A stretch of 64,000 nucleotides of DNA from Cephalopachus bancanus (Eukaryota; Chordata; Mammalia; Primates; Tarsiidae). The stretch spans positions 124,001-188,000 of the forward strand of contig JAPVLO010001002.1 in assembly GCA_027257055.1 (NCBI GenBank). The letters are read 5' to 3'. Positions within the stretch are counted from its first letter, which is position 1. Each line of letters begins with the position of its first letter. The notes beneath the pieces were generated by a model. It ran no database searches and was not told the origin of the DNA. It saw only the letters and a program-made list of their open reading frames with translations. Positions 1 through 10,679 of this stretch are shown here, in pieces. A program made the translations under genes and the position numbers.

Positions 1-40
1 AAGATCTGGATTTTTAAGATCTGGATTTTTAAAATCTGAT
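1..40. repeat. Short tandem repeat, 15-base unit
   Basis: The unit AAGATCTGGATTTTT occurs twice in a row, followed by a degenerate third copy. It starts at the window edge, so more copies may lie upstream. Confidence 0.85.
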
Positions 41-172
41 GGCTGATATAATTATTTCAAATTACCTTACTAATTTACATCATTCTTTTCAAAAACATTA
101 ATAGCCCCAAATGATAGAAACTTACGATGTGCAGGCCTGTATAAAGGAATTCTTCCCAAAGTAGCAAGGGGT

Positions 173-248
173 TTATAGTCTTGTTTAAACTCACTGATAC
201 AGTTTAGAGATTATAGTCTTGTTTAAACTCACTGATACAGTTTAGAGA
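173..248. repeat. 38-base direct tandem duplication across an LTR junction
   Basis: Two copies of a 38-base unit (173-210 and 211-248) follow each other without a gap and look identical by eye. The second copy runs into the MST-type LTR that begins near 233 with TGATACAG. The unit therefore holds about 22 bases of flank plus the first 16 bases of the LTR, and was duplicated after the LTR landed. Confidence 0.85.
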
Positions 249-965
249 TATATCCCCTCCAAATCTCACATCAAAACTTGATCCCCAATATTGGAGGTGG
301 GGGCCTAGTAAGAGGTGTTTGGGTCATGAGGAGCAGATCCCTCTGAATGGCTCGGTGCTGTCCTTGCGGTATTGAGTGACTTCTCTATTCATTAGAGATC
401 CATCTGATTGTTAAAAAGAGCCTGGCACAAGCCGGGCTCGGTGGCTCAGCCTGTAATCCTGCGCCTTTGGGAGGCTGAGGTGAGTGGATTGCCTGAGCCC
501 GCAGGTTCAAGACCCGCCCGGGCAACTTGGCGAGACCTCATCTCCTCAAAAATCAAAAATTCAGCCGGGCGTGGTAGCGCGCGCCTGTAGTTCCAGTTAC
601 TTGGAAGGCTGAGGCGGAAGGATCGCCGGAGCCCAGCAGGTCGAGGCTGCGGTGGCCGGGAGCAGCCACTGCACTCCAGTCTGGGCGACAGAGTAAGACT
701 CCAACTCAAAAAAAAAAAAGAACCTGGCACCTCCTTCCATCTCCCCTGTTCCCTCTCTTGCCATGTGATACACCTGCTCCCCGTTTGCCTCCTGCCATGA
801 GTAGAAGCCTGAGGCCTCACTAGAAGCAGGTGCTGGTGCTGGTGCTGATGCCATGCTTCTTGTACAGTCTAGACTCATAAGTCAAATAAACCTCTTTTCT
901 TTATAAATCACCCAGCCTCAGGTATTTCTTTATAGCAACACAAAACACACCCATGGTCACACTAA
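233..965 (+). mobile_element. MST-type MaLR solo LTR, split by an Alu
   Basis: The left part (233-430) and right part (720-965) together resemble an MST LTR of the ERVL-MaLR group. The left part has the 'GGAGGTGGGGGCCTAG' and 'GGTCATGAGGAGC' style text after the start. The right part has the typical end with 'AATAAACCTCTTTTCTTTAT' and 'CTCAGGTATTTCTTTATAGC'. No internal MaLR sequence is seen on either side, so it is a solo LTR. A full Alu sits inside it. Confidence 0.8.
431..719 (+). mobile_element. Alu, local lineage, full length
   Basis: Dimeric Alu with the A box in its shortened form (GGCTCAGCCTG), GCGCCTTTGGG after it, and the right-arm mark GCCCAGCAGGTCGAGGCTG. It still has GGGCAACTTGGCGAGACC, which the youngest copies have shortened. 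It ends in an A run. It lies in the MST LTR and is flanked by near-copies of AGCCTGGCAC / AACCTGGCAC, a likely target-site duplication. Confidence 0.93.
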
Positions 966-2160
966 CCTGGGAAAAAGTGAAAGCTTAGGGACCGACCCTA
1001 GCATGCCTAAAGGAAGGGCTCAATGAGGGATATTTCTTTAAATGAGAACAGGGTAAGAAATGGGGATGGGTTCCCTATATGGAATGAACGTGAAGATCTA
1101 CATTATGCAGTAGGTCGTGATTAGGCCCGAGCAGGGTGCAGACGTAGAAAGAAAACAGAAGCTTGTCAAAACCTTGCCACTGCCCCACAGCTTCCTGCAC
1201 ACCCGAGTGTGTGTTAGTTACCATGTCCAATTCCCCAGTTGCTGGCTCTGTTCACAACAACTTCACCCTCTCTTCCTCCCTCACCAGGGCCCCACCGGAA
1301 ACCAGCAACGGAGGCTGGTGCTTTGCTAACTGAGAGTTTCAGCTGGCGTCCCAGAGGCCTAGCTAGGCAAAGCTCAGCCCCAGGCCAACAAGGTACCTCT
1401 GCACACCACACAAAGCTGTGTGTGCACATGTGTATATACACGGACACCCACCTCAGCAGTCCCAGCACCTGCTAGAGCAGCAGTTGCTGGGGGTACCTGT
1501 AGCCTCACAGGCAGATGGCAGGAGAGGACAATCTGCAAACATTGCCCACCTGAGCCACATGATGGGATGCTTTCTTGGTGATGGCTGCCAGCCTGCTATA
1601 GCTCTAGAAAGAAAGACAGCAAGCCACCAAGTGGGCTCATATCCCCCGGGTTGCTTCTTTGGGGAAAGAAGAGTTGCTCAAAGCTCACTTTTCATTGCAG
1701 TGTGGATATGACTGTGCATACACAAATTCTCCACCTAGACACAATGTGATGCAGTAACACAACATCCAACTTTGTCAAGGAGTAAATTGGAGAAAGTCAG
1801 TAGGTCAGGGGTGACATGGTAAGCATCTGCTTAGCACTAACTGCGAATGCCACACAGTCGGGGAGCAGGAAGGGAAGTGGAGCAAACATTGTGAGGCTGG
1901 GGTGGTCACTGGCGAAAGCCTCAGAAGCCATGGTTCTCAAGAATGCTCCTCCACTGACGCTTCAGAGCAGCTGGTGGGGAAGGACTGGTCTGATCAAGAG
2001 CAGGTGCTTAAGGGCTGAGAAACTGGCACCAGGAGATAGGCTGGCCCATAAATCCCAGATTCTCTCCTTTCCCCAATTGTTCGTATTTGCCAGATAGAGA
2101 AGCCAAATGATTACCAAATTTCTTAAGTTGAATCTTAGGTAGAAACAAGGAGGAGACAAA
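966..2160. other. Low-repeat non-coding DNA
   Basis: I recognise no repeat family, gene or RNA here. Open frames are short, overlap each other on both strands and show no familiar protein pattern. Confidence 0.5.
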
Positions 2161-2171
2161 ATATGTCCTGC

Positions 2172-2462
2172 ATTTTTTTTTTGAGTTGGAGTCTCACTCT
2201 GTCACCCAGGCTGGAGTGCAGTGGCATGCTCATGGCCACTGCAGCCTCGACCTGCTAGGCTCGGTCCATCCTTTCTCCTCAACCTCCCAAGTAGCTGGGA
2301 CTACAGGCATGCACCACCATGCCCAGCTAATTTTTTTGACTTATTGTAGAAACAATTCTCGCCATGTTACTCAGGTTGGTCTCAAACCTATGGACTCAGG
2401 CAATCCTCTCGCCTACGCCTCCCAAAGTGCTGGGATTACAGGCATGAGCCATCGTGTCTGGC
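2172..2462 (-). mobile_element. Alu, local lineage (older member)
   Basis: Reverse-strand Alu: T run, then the antisense right arm with GCAGCCTCGACCTGCT, the local-lineage mark, then the left arm. It is flanked by TATGTCCTGCATTTTT on both sides, a clear target-site duplication. It keeps the unshortened A box. Confidence 0.92.
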
Positions 2463-2754
2463 TTATGTCCTGCATTTTTTTTTCAGGGAGACCAATCAGA
2501 CACTTGGATGTGGTAGTGAATTCTGCAAGCTCCCCACCTGAACAACATCCAGGTTCAATGCAGCCCCACCCAAAGCCAACACCTTCCCTCCAACCTGCCC
2601 CTTCTCCCAGGGGAAGGCAGCCTGTCTTGTCTGATATCACATAATTCACCCACATACTCAGACTGGCGAAGTCAGCATTAATCCCCTCATCTGATCAGTC
2701 ACCCGGTCTAACTGTATCTACTTCCTCAATCTCTCTGTTTCTTTCCATTTCTCC

Positions 2755-3555
2755 TATATTACCTTAAAAACATAAATAAAGGGCAAAAAACATAAATACC
2801 AAGCAAAAGACTTGAATAGACATTCATACAAAGGAAATATACAAGTGGCCAATATGCACATAACAAGATGCTCATCAGTCATTAGGGAAATGCAAGTGAA
2901 AACCACTTTCATACCTCTATGATGGCTAGAAATTTTAAATATGGGAAACAAGTATTTTGGGTGTGGAGAAACTGGAACTCCTGTATAGTGCTGGTGAGAA
3001 CATAAAATAGTGCAGCTGCTGTGGAAAACAGTACACAGTTCCTCAAAAAGTTAAACATAGAATTACCATATGACCCTGCAATTCCACTTCTAGGTATATA
3101 CTCAAAAGAAATGAAGCCAGAGACCTGAACAGAACTGAAAGTGTTGCCCCAAACGTTCATCGACAGATGAATGGATAAACAGATGCGGTCCATCCATGCA
3201 ATGGAATATTATTCAGCCTCAAAAAGGAATAAAGTTCTGATACATGCCACAACATGAATGGACTCAGAAAGCATTATGCTAAGTGAAATAAAACTAACAC
3301 AAAAGAATACTGTATTATTTCACGTCCATGAAATATCTAGAATAGGCAAATTCACAGAGACAGAAAGTAGATTAGAGGTGGAGTAGAGAATTATTGTTTA
3401 ATGATTACAGGGTTTCTGTTTGGGGGGAAATGTTGTGGACATAGAAAGCGGTGACAGTTGCACATCATTGTTAATATAGTCAGTGCCACTCGTTGTACAC
3501 TTAAATAGTTAAAATGGCAAATTTTGTGTTATATTACCACAATAAAAAATAGAAA
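2755..3555 (+). mobile_element. L1 3' end fragment (L1M class)
   Basis: Sense-strand text of the L1 ORF2 tail and 3' UTR: 'AATGCAAGTGAAAACCAC', 'GGAAAACAGTACACAG', 'GAATTACCATATGACCCTGC', 'ATGGAATATTATTCAGCCTC', ending in 'CAATAAAAAATAGAAAAAA'. The frame is broken, so it is a dead 5'-truncated copy. Confidence 0.85.
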
Positions 3556-3559
3556 AAAC

Positions 3560-3765
3560 CCATGTGAACAGTGGCTGACATTTGAGTGTTTACCATGTGC
3601 CACACCCTATTCTAAGAGCTTTACCTAAACTTGACACTACAGTCCTACTCACAAACACACATGCTAAGATCCAGAGAGCTAAGGATACTTGCTCCAGGTC
3701 AAACAAGTGGGAGCCAGAACAGAGCCCAACCTGTTTAGCTTCAGAGCTCATCTCTTACCCACTCT
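3560..3765 (-). mobile_element. MIR fragment
   Basis: Antisense MIR pattern: 'GTTTACCATGTGCCACACCC', then a degenerate tail with 'CCAGAACAGAGCCCAACCTG'. The match is old and patchy. Confidence 0.6.
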
Positions 3766-3769
3766 TCCC

Positions 3770-4025
3770 CCAACTCCTGCCTGGATTATAATCATGTCTC
3801 CCTACCTTCAATCCCTCTCCTCCCAGTTCAGCCTCTGTACCACGACAAGGGACACTCCTAAAATAAATGTCTGCTCTTGTCATTCCCCTGTTGAAATCTC
3901 CAGTTGCTTCCAAAAGATAAATCTCCAGTTTGCTTTCCAAATGAAAAAGGACAAGCTCTTTCATTCAAAACCTTTTCAAGTTGCACAGCAAGCCACAAGT
4001 CCCTGTGTACTTGCATCTAGCTGAA
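3770..4025 (+). mobile_element. L2 fragment
   Basis: Resembles the central 3' part of L2: 'GCTCTTGTCATTCCCCTGTT', then 'CTCCAGTTGCTTCC', then the AAGCTCTTTCATTCAAAACC stretch. Any ORF across it is accidental. Confidence 0.6.
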
Positions 4026-4189
4026 AATATCTCACATGCATGCTGACCCCATGGTACCAACTACCATGCAAACACAAGGTGGGGATGATGCACTTCTTGG
4101 ACAACAACTAACATTCACAGAATCCTGATGCCATAGATTCCTACCAATAGGCTCTAAAAATAAGTGATGATGTCAACAATGATACAACC

Positions 4190-4410
4190 TGACACTGCCA
4201 AAGGCTTACATAAACTAAAGTGCTTTAGTGGAGATTTTTTTTCACTTGTTCCTCACAATAACACCATCAGGAAAAAAAAAAACACCTGATTTTGCCAGAC
4301 ACATATTTTTAATACACAGAAACAGTGAGATCCAGTCAGAGAGGATGCAAAGCAGACAAAGGTCATAAAACTAATAAGGAGTGGAGTTAGTCACGAGATC
4401 CAACTCTGAG
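4190..4410 (-). mobile_element. MIR fragment, degenerate
   Basis: Antisense MIR-like text: 'GTTCCTCACAATAACACCAT', then 'ACAAAGGTCATAAAACTAAT' and 'GATCCAACTCTGAGCC'. Confidence 0.5.
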
Positions 4411-4548
4411 CCTTCTAGGCAGGGTTTTCCTGCTACATCTCACCTCCCAAGAAGAACCGCTCATGACTACAGGAGGAAGACTTAAAACTACTCCACCAGT
4501 GGCTCCAGTGGGAATCTTTGCTTCCAGCGGGAACCTTTAAAGGATGTA

Positions 4549-4852
4549 GGCTAGATGCAGTGGCTAATGTCTGTAATCCCAGCTCTTTGGGAGGCTGAGG
4601 CGGGAGGATCACTTGATGCCAGGAGTTCAAGACTAGCCTGGGCAACATAAGGAGACTCTATAAAAACATCAAAATAAAAATTAGCTGGGTGTGGTGACAC
4701 ATTCCTGTAGTCTTAGCTATCAGGAGGCTGAGGCGGGAGGACAGCTTGAGCCCAGGAGTTGGAGGCTGCAGTGAACTATTATCACACCACTGCACTCCAG
4801 CCTGGGTGACAGAGTGAGACCCTGTCTGTATAAAATAATAAAAAATAAAAAT
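4549..4852 (+). mobile_element. AluJ-like element
   Basis: Full-length dimer with AluJ-type text: 'GGGAGGATCACTTGATGCC', 'GCCTGGGCAACATAAGG' and 'CAGTGAACTATTATCACACC'. It lacks the local-lineage right-arm mark. The tail is an A-rich run with TAA steps. Confidence 0.88.
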
Positions 4853-5272
4853 AATAATGCAATATATTGCTTTATCCATAGGCCTTTGGGTCCCCAAATC
4901 TTTGCAGTCCCTTATCTTCTATCCAAGTAAAAGAGCTCCTTCCTGCAGAGGAAAGTGAACTTGGCACTGGAGCAACTCCTGCTTGCATACATCTGCCAAC
5001 AGCCATGTACCTGGAGCTCTCCAAGGTTCTGATCCAGGTCATGGGATTGCCTGGGGGCAGGTGGCTCCTAATCCCTAGTCTTCAGTCACAGTTTTCCAAC
5101 CACCAGGCTCAAGTTTTTAACCATTTGTTAAGAACTGGTGTCCTACTAACCCAGTGGTAGAGGCCACATCCTGGGCCAGAATTATAGGCTACGAGGGCTT
5201 ATAGAAATGTCTACATACATGCCACATATATAAACCAGCAATGATTTTATTTGCTTAAAGACAATACGGAAT
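4853..5272. other. Low-repeat non-coding DNA
   Basis: No repeat family or gene recognised. Confidence 0.45.
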
Positions 5273-5407
5273 AGGTCAGGTGTGGTGGTTCACCCCTGTA
5301 ATTCCAGCATTCTGGGAGGCTGAGACAGGAGAATTGCTTGAATCCAGGAGTTCAAGACCAGCCTGGGTAACATAGCCAGACACTGTCTCTAATTTTTTTA
5401 AAAAAAT
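5273..5407 (+). mobile_element. Alu left monomer (AluJ-like)
   Basis: A single left arm, from GGTCAGGTGTGGTGG to the A-rich linker near 5400, directly followed by another Alu. It may be a free left monomer or the remnant of a dimer into which the next element inserted. Confidence 0.8.
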
Positions 5408-5662
5408 AGCCAGGTGCAGTGACTCACGCCTGTCATCCTAACACTTTGGGAAACAGAGACAAGAGGATTGTCTGAGCCCAGGGGTTTGAGATCAGCCTGG
5501 GCAACTTGGAGAGATCTTGCCTCTACAATAAATCAAAAAATTAGCTGGGTATGGTGGTGCATGCCTGTAGTTCCAGCTACTTGGCAGGCTGAGGCAGAAG
5601 GATCACCTGAGCCCAGGAGGTGAGGGCTGTGGTAAGCATGATTGCACTCCAGCCTGGGCAAT
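5408..5662 (+). mobile_element. Alu, local lineage (older member)
   Basis: Dimer with the CTACAATAAATCAAAAAATT linker and 'GGCAACTTGGAGAGATC'. The right arm ends early, running straight into a purine-rich tract in place of a normal A tail. Confidence 0.85.
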
Positions 5663-5818
5663 AGAGTGGGAGGGAGGGAGGGAGGGAGGGAGGGAGAGAG
5701 GGAGAGAGAGGGACAGATGGAGAGAGGGAGAGAGAGAGAGAGAGAGAGAGAGGGAAAGAGAGAGAGGGAGAGAGAGAGGGAGAGAGGGAGAGGGAGAGAG
5801 AGAGAGAGAGAGAAAGCT
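5663..5818 (+). repeat. (GGGA)n/(GA)n purine tract
   Basis: About 150 bases of almost pure purine. It starts as GGGA repeats at the Alu 3' end and shifts to GAGA. It looks like a microsatellite grown from an Alu tail. The mirror symmetry would allow triplex (H-DNA) structure. Open frames here are repeat artefacts. Confidence 0.95.
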
Positions 5819-6049
5819 GAATAGACAGAGTATCAGCAAACCTCTTTAGGAAACCCAGCTTCTCTTTATCTTGAATCTAATGCCTTAACAATAGAAATGC
5901 AGCATGCACAGTCAAACCAAGGCCATCAATAAGATAGGGATACTGCAATGACACTAGTGTTATGTTGCAAGGACTATCTGAGAGAAGGAAGAGGAGAACT
6001 GCCCACACCATTCCAGATTCCCCAAAGCATTGTGAGCAACAGAGCCTGA
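5819..6049. other. Low-repeat DNA
   Basis: Nothing recognised between the purine tract and an L2-like fragment. Confidence 0.4.
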
Positions 6050-6170
6050 GATGGCACTCCTACATTCAGAAGCCAAAAAAGCCCCGATCATGCCACTCTG
6101 GCAAAAATTCTCCATGAAACATTTAATGGCCTGCAAATAGCAGCCTCACTGGACAAACACATGATTTGTC
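6050..6170 (+). mobile_element. L2 fragment
   Basis: 'GATCATGCCACTCTGGC', 'AAAATTCTCCATGAAACATT' and 'AATGGCCTGCAAATAGC' follow the L2 3' region consensus style. Confidence 0.5.
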
Positions 6171-6489
6171 TGCAACTGGGAGCTAAAGTTTGGTGTGCTT
6201 TCTCATCAGCCAAGTCATCTCGATGTGGCTGGCTGCTGAGCCAAGTTGGTCACCTCTTTTCTCCTCTCCCTCCCCATCCCTTACATACTATATATAGGTA
6301 GTGGGTGGTCGGCTGAATTGGATGTTAACTCCTTTAAACTAATTGGTCAGTTTTCAACCTAAATGTCATGCAGCAAAATACAAGTGAATGACCAATTTTT
6401 TTTTGGGGGGGGGCTCTTTCCCCTCATCCTTTGCATCTTCATAACAGAGGTTAAGGCAAAGGCTTCGCGATAAACTGGGAGAATAAAGC
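6171..6489. other. Low-repeat DNA with a T9-G10 run
   Basis: No repeat family recognised. A run of nine T followed by ten G lies near 6395-6413. Confidence 0.5.
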
Positions 6490-6617
6490 TGTGAGTCAGA
6501 AAACCAGAACAAGTATTGGCATCTTCATTCTTCAGGTGTGTGACCTCAGGGGCAGTAAGCCTCTAAGCAGCCCTTTTGTCATCTGTAAGAAAAGTCTAGC
6601 AATAAATGAGCCATCAG
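6490..6617 (+). mobile_element. MIR fragment
   Basis: Sense MIR pattern: 'CAGGTGTGTGACCTCAGGGG', then 'TTTTGTCATCTGTAAGAAAA'. Confidence 0.55.
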
Positions 6618-6985
6618 GCCGGGTGCGGTAGCTCACATGTATAGTCCCAGCAGTTTGGGAGGCTGAGGCAGGAGAATTGCTTGAGTCCAGGAATTGGAGA
6701 CTAGCCTAGGCAAAATAGTGAGATCTCAGCTCTACAAAAAATAAAAAATAGCTGGCTCCCCTTCCCACCTTGGAGAGGTAAACCAATCTCTCTGCCACCC
6801 CCGCAATTTACTTTCTAAATAAACTATATTTTCCAGTCTAAAAAATATTGCTGGGAGTGGTGGTGTACACCTATAGTCCAAGCTACTCAGGAGGCTGAAG
6901 AGGGAGGAGTTTGAGCCCAGGAGTTTGAGACTGCAGTGAGTTATGATTGTGCCACTGCACTCCAGTCTAGGAAACTCAAAAAGAA
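6618..6985 (+). mobile_element. AluJ-like dimer with an insertion between the arms
   Basis: Left arm 6618-6755 and right arm 6850-6985 are separated by about 94 bases that are not Alu. The right arm resumes in register, so foreign DNA entered an existing Alu near its A-rich linker. See the insertion as a separate entry. Confidence 0.85.
6756..6849. other. Unassigned insertion inside an Alu
   Basis: A pyrimidine-rich start (CTCCCCTTCCCACC) leads to an A/T-rich end with CTAAATAAACTATATT. Similar text flanks both ends (AAAAAATAGCTGG before, AAAAAATATTGCTGG after), consistent with a target-site duplication. Family unknown. Confidence 0.55.
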
Positions 6986-7059
6986 AAACAAAAATGAACC
7001 ATCACAGAGGTGTCTTCAGGGTCAAACAGTGAATTGGAGAGTAGTATACAAATTATGTA

Positions 7060-7423
7060 CTATCATTATTAAATAGCAAATGTTATTAAAGAAAGAACTA
7101 CACATAACAACACAGATGAGCTTCACAGTCAAAAAGTTAAGTGAAAGAAGCCAGACACAAAAGATTACCTTCTATATAAGTTATGTGAAGTTCAACAACA
7201 AGGCAAAACTAATCATTGGCAAGAGATCTTAGAATAGCAGTTATCTTGGGGAGGTAGTCACAGGGAAGGGTATGAGGGACCCTGCTGGGATGATGAAGAT
7301 GTTCTATAATTTGGTCTGGGTGATAGTTACACAGGTATACACAGACCAAAAATCCACTGAACTGTACACCTAAGAACACTGCACTTTACTGCAAGCTATT
7401 TCAATATAAAAGAACAACATAAG
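7060..7423 (+). mobile_element. L1 3' UTR fragment (old)
   Basis: Sense L1M 3' UTR text: 'GTTAAGTGAAAGAAGCCAG', 'GGTCTGGGTGATAGTTACAC', 'CCACTGAACTGTACACC'. Confidence 0.75.
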
Positions 7424-7735
7424 CCATGCATGGTGGCTGACACCTGTAATCCCAGCACTTTGGGAGATGGAGGCAGGATGATCACTTGAGCCCAGAAGTT
7501 CGAGAGCAGCCTAGGCAACATAGCAAGACTTTTTCTTTACAAAAATATTCAATAATAATAATAATAATTAGCCAGGTGGGGTGGCATGCACCTATTGTCC
7601 CAGTTACTTGGGAGGCTGAGGCAGGAGGATCACTTGAGCCCAGGAGTTGAAGGCTTCAGCAGTGAACTGTGATTATGCCACTGCACTCCAGCTTGGGCGA
7701 CAAGGTGAGATCCTGACTCAAAAAAAAAAAAAAAT
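7424..7735 (+). mobile_element. AluJ-like element
   Basis: Full dimer; the linker contains an (AAT)n microsatellite. The right arm has 'GCCCAGGAGTTGAAGGCTTC', not the local-lineage mark. The A tail is about 14 bases. Confidence 0.88.
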
Positions 7736-8789
7736 GCATAAACCAGAAGAAGACAGATTCTTTCACACTGAAATATGCTAATATTTTTGTCCTACGATAT
7801 CAGAGCCATGAAAAGCTAGTGCTTGGCTGTTTTAACATTCATCTCTGATGGCAGGGAGCTTTATGGGATCAACACCAAGGAGACCAATGGTCAGAATATG
7901 CCAGATGTATCCTGTTGTGTGGGTGAGCCAAGGGGTATCTCATCTCATTTACACAACCAGCTGAATGGATCTGCCCCCTCCAAGGCCTCCTTGTACTCCA
8001 CCTAGGCTGCTTTTCTCCTATCTTGCAAGGTTTCCTTCTTCTTGCCACCAATAGTACAAGAACGTGGAGCAGGCTGGTGCCACAGACACCAGGGGGAGCT
8101 CAGTGCCATCCTGACCTGCCCATAATGCTGTTGCTGGGACTTCCCCTCTGCGTTAGAAGAGCTGAGTGAGGCTGGGCGGGATCTCCCCAGCTCAGGGTCG
8201 AAGCAGGGCAGGGAAAAGAGATATCATTCCTCAGCCTGCCCTCAATCCTGCTCTATTTCTTTCTGGAAGAAAGGCTTCCTGTAGACCCAAATGTGACTGT
8301 GGGATCACAGTTGTGGCCCCTACGCTAGTTCATGGAAAACCATTTTGCAAAACGGCCACTGGCAGGAAATAAAAGAAAATCACTAAAAGCAAACCCTTAT
8401 ACCAAATTTACTGATCAAGAGAGTTTTGAACAGATACAGAATCCTAGAAATAGCACATTGCTCCCCCATATGCTTATATCCCCCACCTCACCCTATGCAA
8501 AAGGCAAGTTTGAGGAACAGCCATCCCACGAGTGTGTTCCTTGTGTGCAGACCATGCTTTCCCAGTATCTGGCTCTCTTTACAAAAAGGCTAGTCTGTCT
8601 CAGAACACCTGGGAAGACACAGCAAGTGTGCTAAAGCAATAGCCAAGTACAAGGAGAACTTCAGCTGTATCTGTAAGATTCCATTTCCTTAACAAATATA
8701 TCTGATTACCACAATGAGAGAAAATACCCATGCAGTCAAACCACGAAAGGTACCAACTTCGTTAGAGAGAACTGTGCAGAGTGAAAATA
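7736..8789. other. Low-repeat non-coding DNA
   Basis: No repeat family or coding exon recognised. The frames at 7823-8005, 8166-8372 and 8332-8634 show no known domain and have no support beyond being open. A CTCF-like motif lies near 8086. Confidence 0.45.
8086..8101 (+). promoter_or_regulatory. CTCF-like motif
   Basis: CACACCAGGGGGAGCTC-like text (ACACCAGGGGGAGCT) matches about 13 of 16 positions of the usual CTCF core by eye. It lies in low-repeat DNA. Motif match only; occupancy is unknown. Confidence 0.35.
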
Positions 8790-8900
8790 CATAAGTGAAG
8801 TAAAGGTGGTAAAATATGAGGATTTGATAAAGCAGGATGGTGAACACATGGGTATTTGTTATATGCTTGGAATATTTTGCAATTTTCTCCTCAAAAATAC
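8790..8900 (+). mobile_element. Possible L1 3' UTR remnant
   Basis: 'GAGGATTTGATAAAGCAGG' then 'CACATGGGTATTTGTTATAT' and 'TTTTGCAATTTTCTCC' are reminiscent of an old L1 3' terminus. Confidence 0.35.
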
Positions 8901-9699
8901 ATAGTGAAATCATGTTGATGTCTCACACCACTATGACTTTCTCATATTTATACAATATGCTGACACTCAGAAAATGCTTTGACATATAATCATAAATACA
9001 CCAATGACATTTTCAGCTCAAAGCTAACAAGGAAATTTTTAAAAATGTAACAGGATATCTATCGCCATGTTTCTATGTCAAACCTCCACTGTATATTTCT
9101 GTTATCATGTTTGCAGTATTATCTTCCAAGAATCACTGATAACATAAACAGGAAAATAAAAAGATCATGAGAACAAGAGCTCTTGACCTACAGGATAGGA
9201 ATGAATGAATGCTGCAAAGAGAATAACAAGTGACAGATACAGGACAAAGATGAAAATGGCTACCTTTGTATCCCGAAGAGATCATGTTCCTTCCTGGTGT
9301 ACAATGCAATTACTTGCATGCCAGCTGGTGCCTTTAGGCTTATCCATGCCCTGCTAAACATCTTGATTATTACCACTAGGATCAAAGGGTGTCAATACCA
9401 ACCGGTTGTTTGGACATGCTTTAGTGGGCAATTAATAAATATCTGTCAGATGAATGACCAATTCAGTAGAGTGTTAAGGGCAAGACAACTATCCACAGAT
9501 GAGGTGGAGTATTTTCAATTCAGTCCAAAGCCACAACAACATGGAGATCGACATCATCCCTATAAGGATACAACTGGGATTTGTTGGGTCACCATCAACT
9601 TCTCATTTCACAAGATGCAGATCAGGCTTAAAGCAGTAGGAAGAAGATGACACCAGGAGAAAAATGCATATACTGCCTTATTAAAAAAAAAAAAAAAAA
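8901..9699. other. Low-repeat non-coding DNA
   Basis: Nothing recognised. The frame at 9297-9650 (117 codons) has no familiar protein pattern and no splice or poly(A) context that I can defend. Confidence 0.45.
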
Positions 9700-9994
9700 G
9701 CAGCTGGGCAAGATGGCTCACACCTGTAATCCCAGAACTTTGGGAGGCTGAGGTGAGAGGATTGCCTAAGTCCAGGGATTTGAGACCAGCCTGGGCAACT
9801 TGACAAGACCTCGTCTCTACAATAAATTAAAAAAATAGCTGTGTGTGGTGGGGTGCACCTGTAGTTTCAGATACTTGGAGGGCTGAGACAGAAGGATCAC
9901 CTGAACCCAGCAGGTAAAGGTTGTGGTGGCCGTGAGTGTGCCACTGCACTCTAGCCTGTGTGGCAGAGTGAGACTCCAACTAAAAAAAAAAAAA
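9700..9994 (+). mobile_element. Alu, local lineage (older member)
   Basis: Dimer with the full A box, GGGCAACTTGACAAGACC, and a right arm with GAACCCAGCAGGTAAAGG. It is preceded by a long A run at 9682-9698, so it landed in or beside an A-rich site. Confidence 0.9.
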
Positions 9995-10059
9995 GGCAAT
10001 GTTTATTTCTTTGAGTGGGAACATTAGACATTAAAAATGAATTTACTCATTCAAAATTA

Positions 10060-10400
10060 AACCTTAAAATTAAAGCATTAGAAGAAAATATAAAAGACTG
10101 TTTTTATAATCTCTGAGTAGGAAAGACAATTTAACACTCTGACACAGAATTCAGAAGCCACAAAATAAATGATCAATACATTACAGAAAACTAAGAATAT
10201 AACATAGCCCAAAAAAACCCCATCAACAAAGACAAATGCCAAACTAGTAGAATATTGCCTGTTATACAAGAGATCTCCTTCTACCAAGTATCAGCAAAAA
10301 TATCAGTAACTCAACAAAAAATAGCGAAGGACAATTCACCAAAATAAAAAAAGAGGACTCAAACATACCAAAAGATGCTTAACTGCATTCATGAAAGAAA
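10060..10400 (+). mobile_element. L1 ORF2 3' region fragment (old)
   Basis: 'AAAGCATTAGAAGAAAATAT' and the following A-rich text match the tail of L1 ORF2 in style. No open frame is kept. Confidence 0.65.
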
Positions 10401-10429
10401 TGAAAATTACAATGGGATTCTTGTACAAC

Positions 10430-10640
10430 AATACCTGTACAGTGCTCACGATACAGAAGGACCCTGTATCATGCTGGCTATTTTCTCATATCTAGAATTG
10501 TAGCAGTTATCTGTTATAATAACGTTTACATGTGTCCTCATACTAGAATCTGGCTCTCTCCGAATACTATGCTTTCACAGTACATAGCATAGTGCCTGGC
10601 ACACAGCTGGTATTCAAAGAATGAGGGATATGAGAAACAG
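10430..10640 (+). mobile_element. Possible L2 3' end inside L1
   Basis: 'AGTGCCTGGCACACAGCTGG' followed by 'TATTCAAAGAATGAGGG' resembles the L2 3' terminus. The rest of the segment is too worn to place. Confidence 0.4.
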
Positions 10641-10679
10641 TTAGGATGACAAAACTATCCAGAAGTTGATGGTCTAGAG

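Noticed and set aside
446..820. Reverse frame of 124 codons
   Set aside because: It is the antisense translation of the Alu at 431-719 and its flank. The same phrases recur at a dozen other Alus.
2755..3555. Possible L1 with coding capacity
   Set aside because: Only the 3' end is present and frames are broken. None of the L1 pieces in the window has an intact ORF.
5603..5839. Serine/leucine-rich or Arg/Glu-rich frames
   Set aside because: Translation of the GGGA/GA purine tract at an Alu end.
6285..6297. TATATATAG as a TATA box
   Set aside because: No initiator, CpG-rich context, transcript evidence or downstream gene. A/T-rich matches like this are expected by chance.
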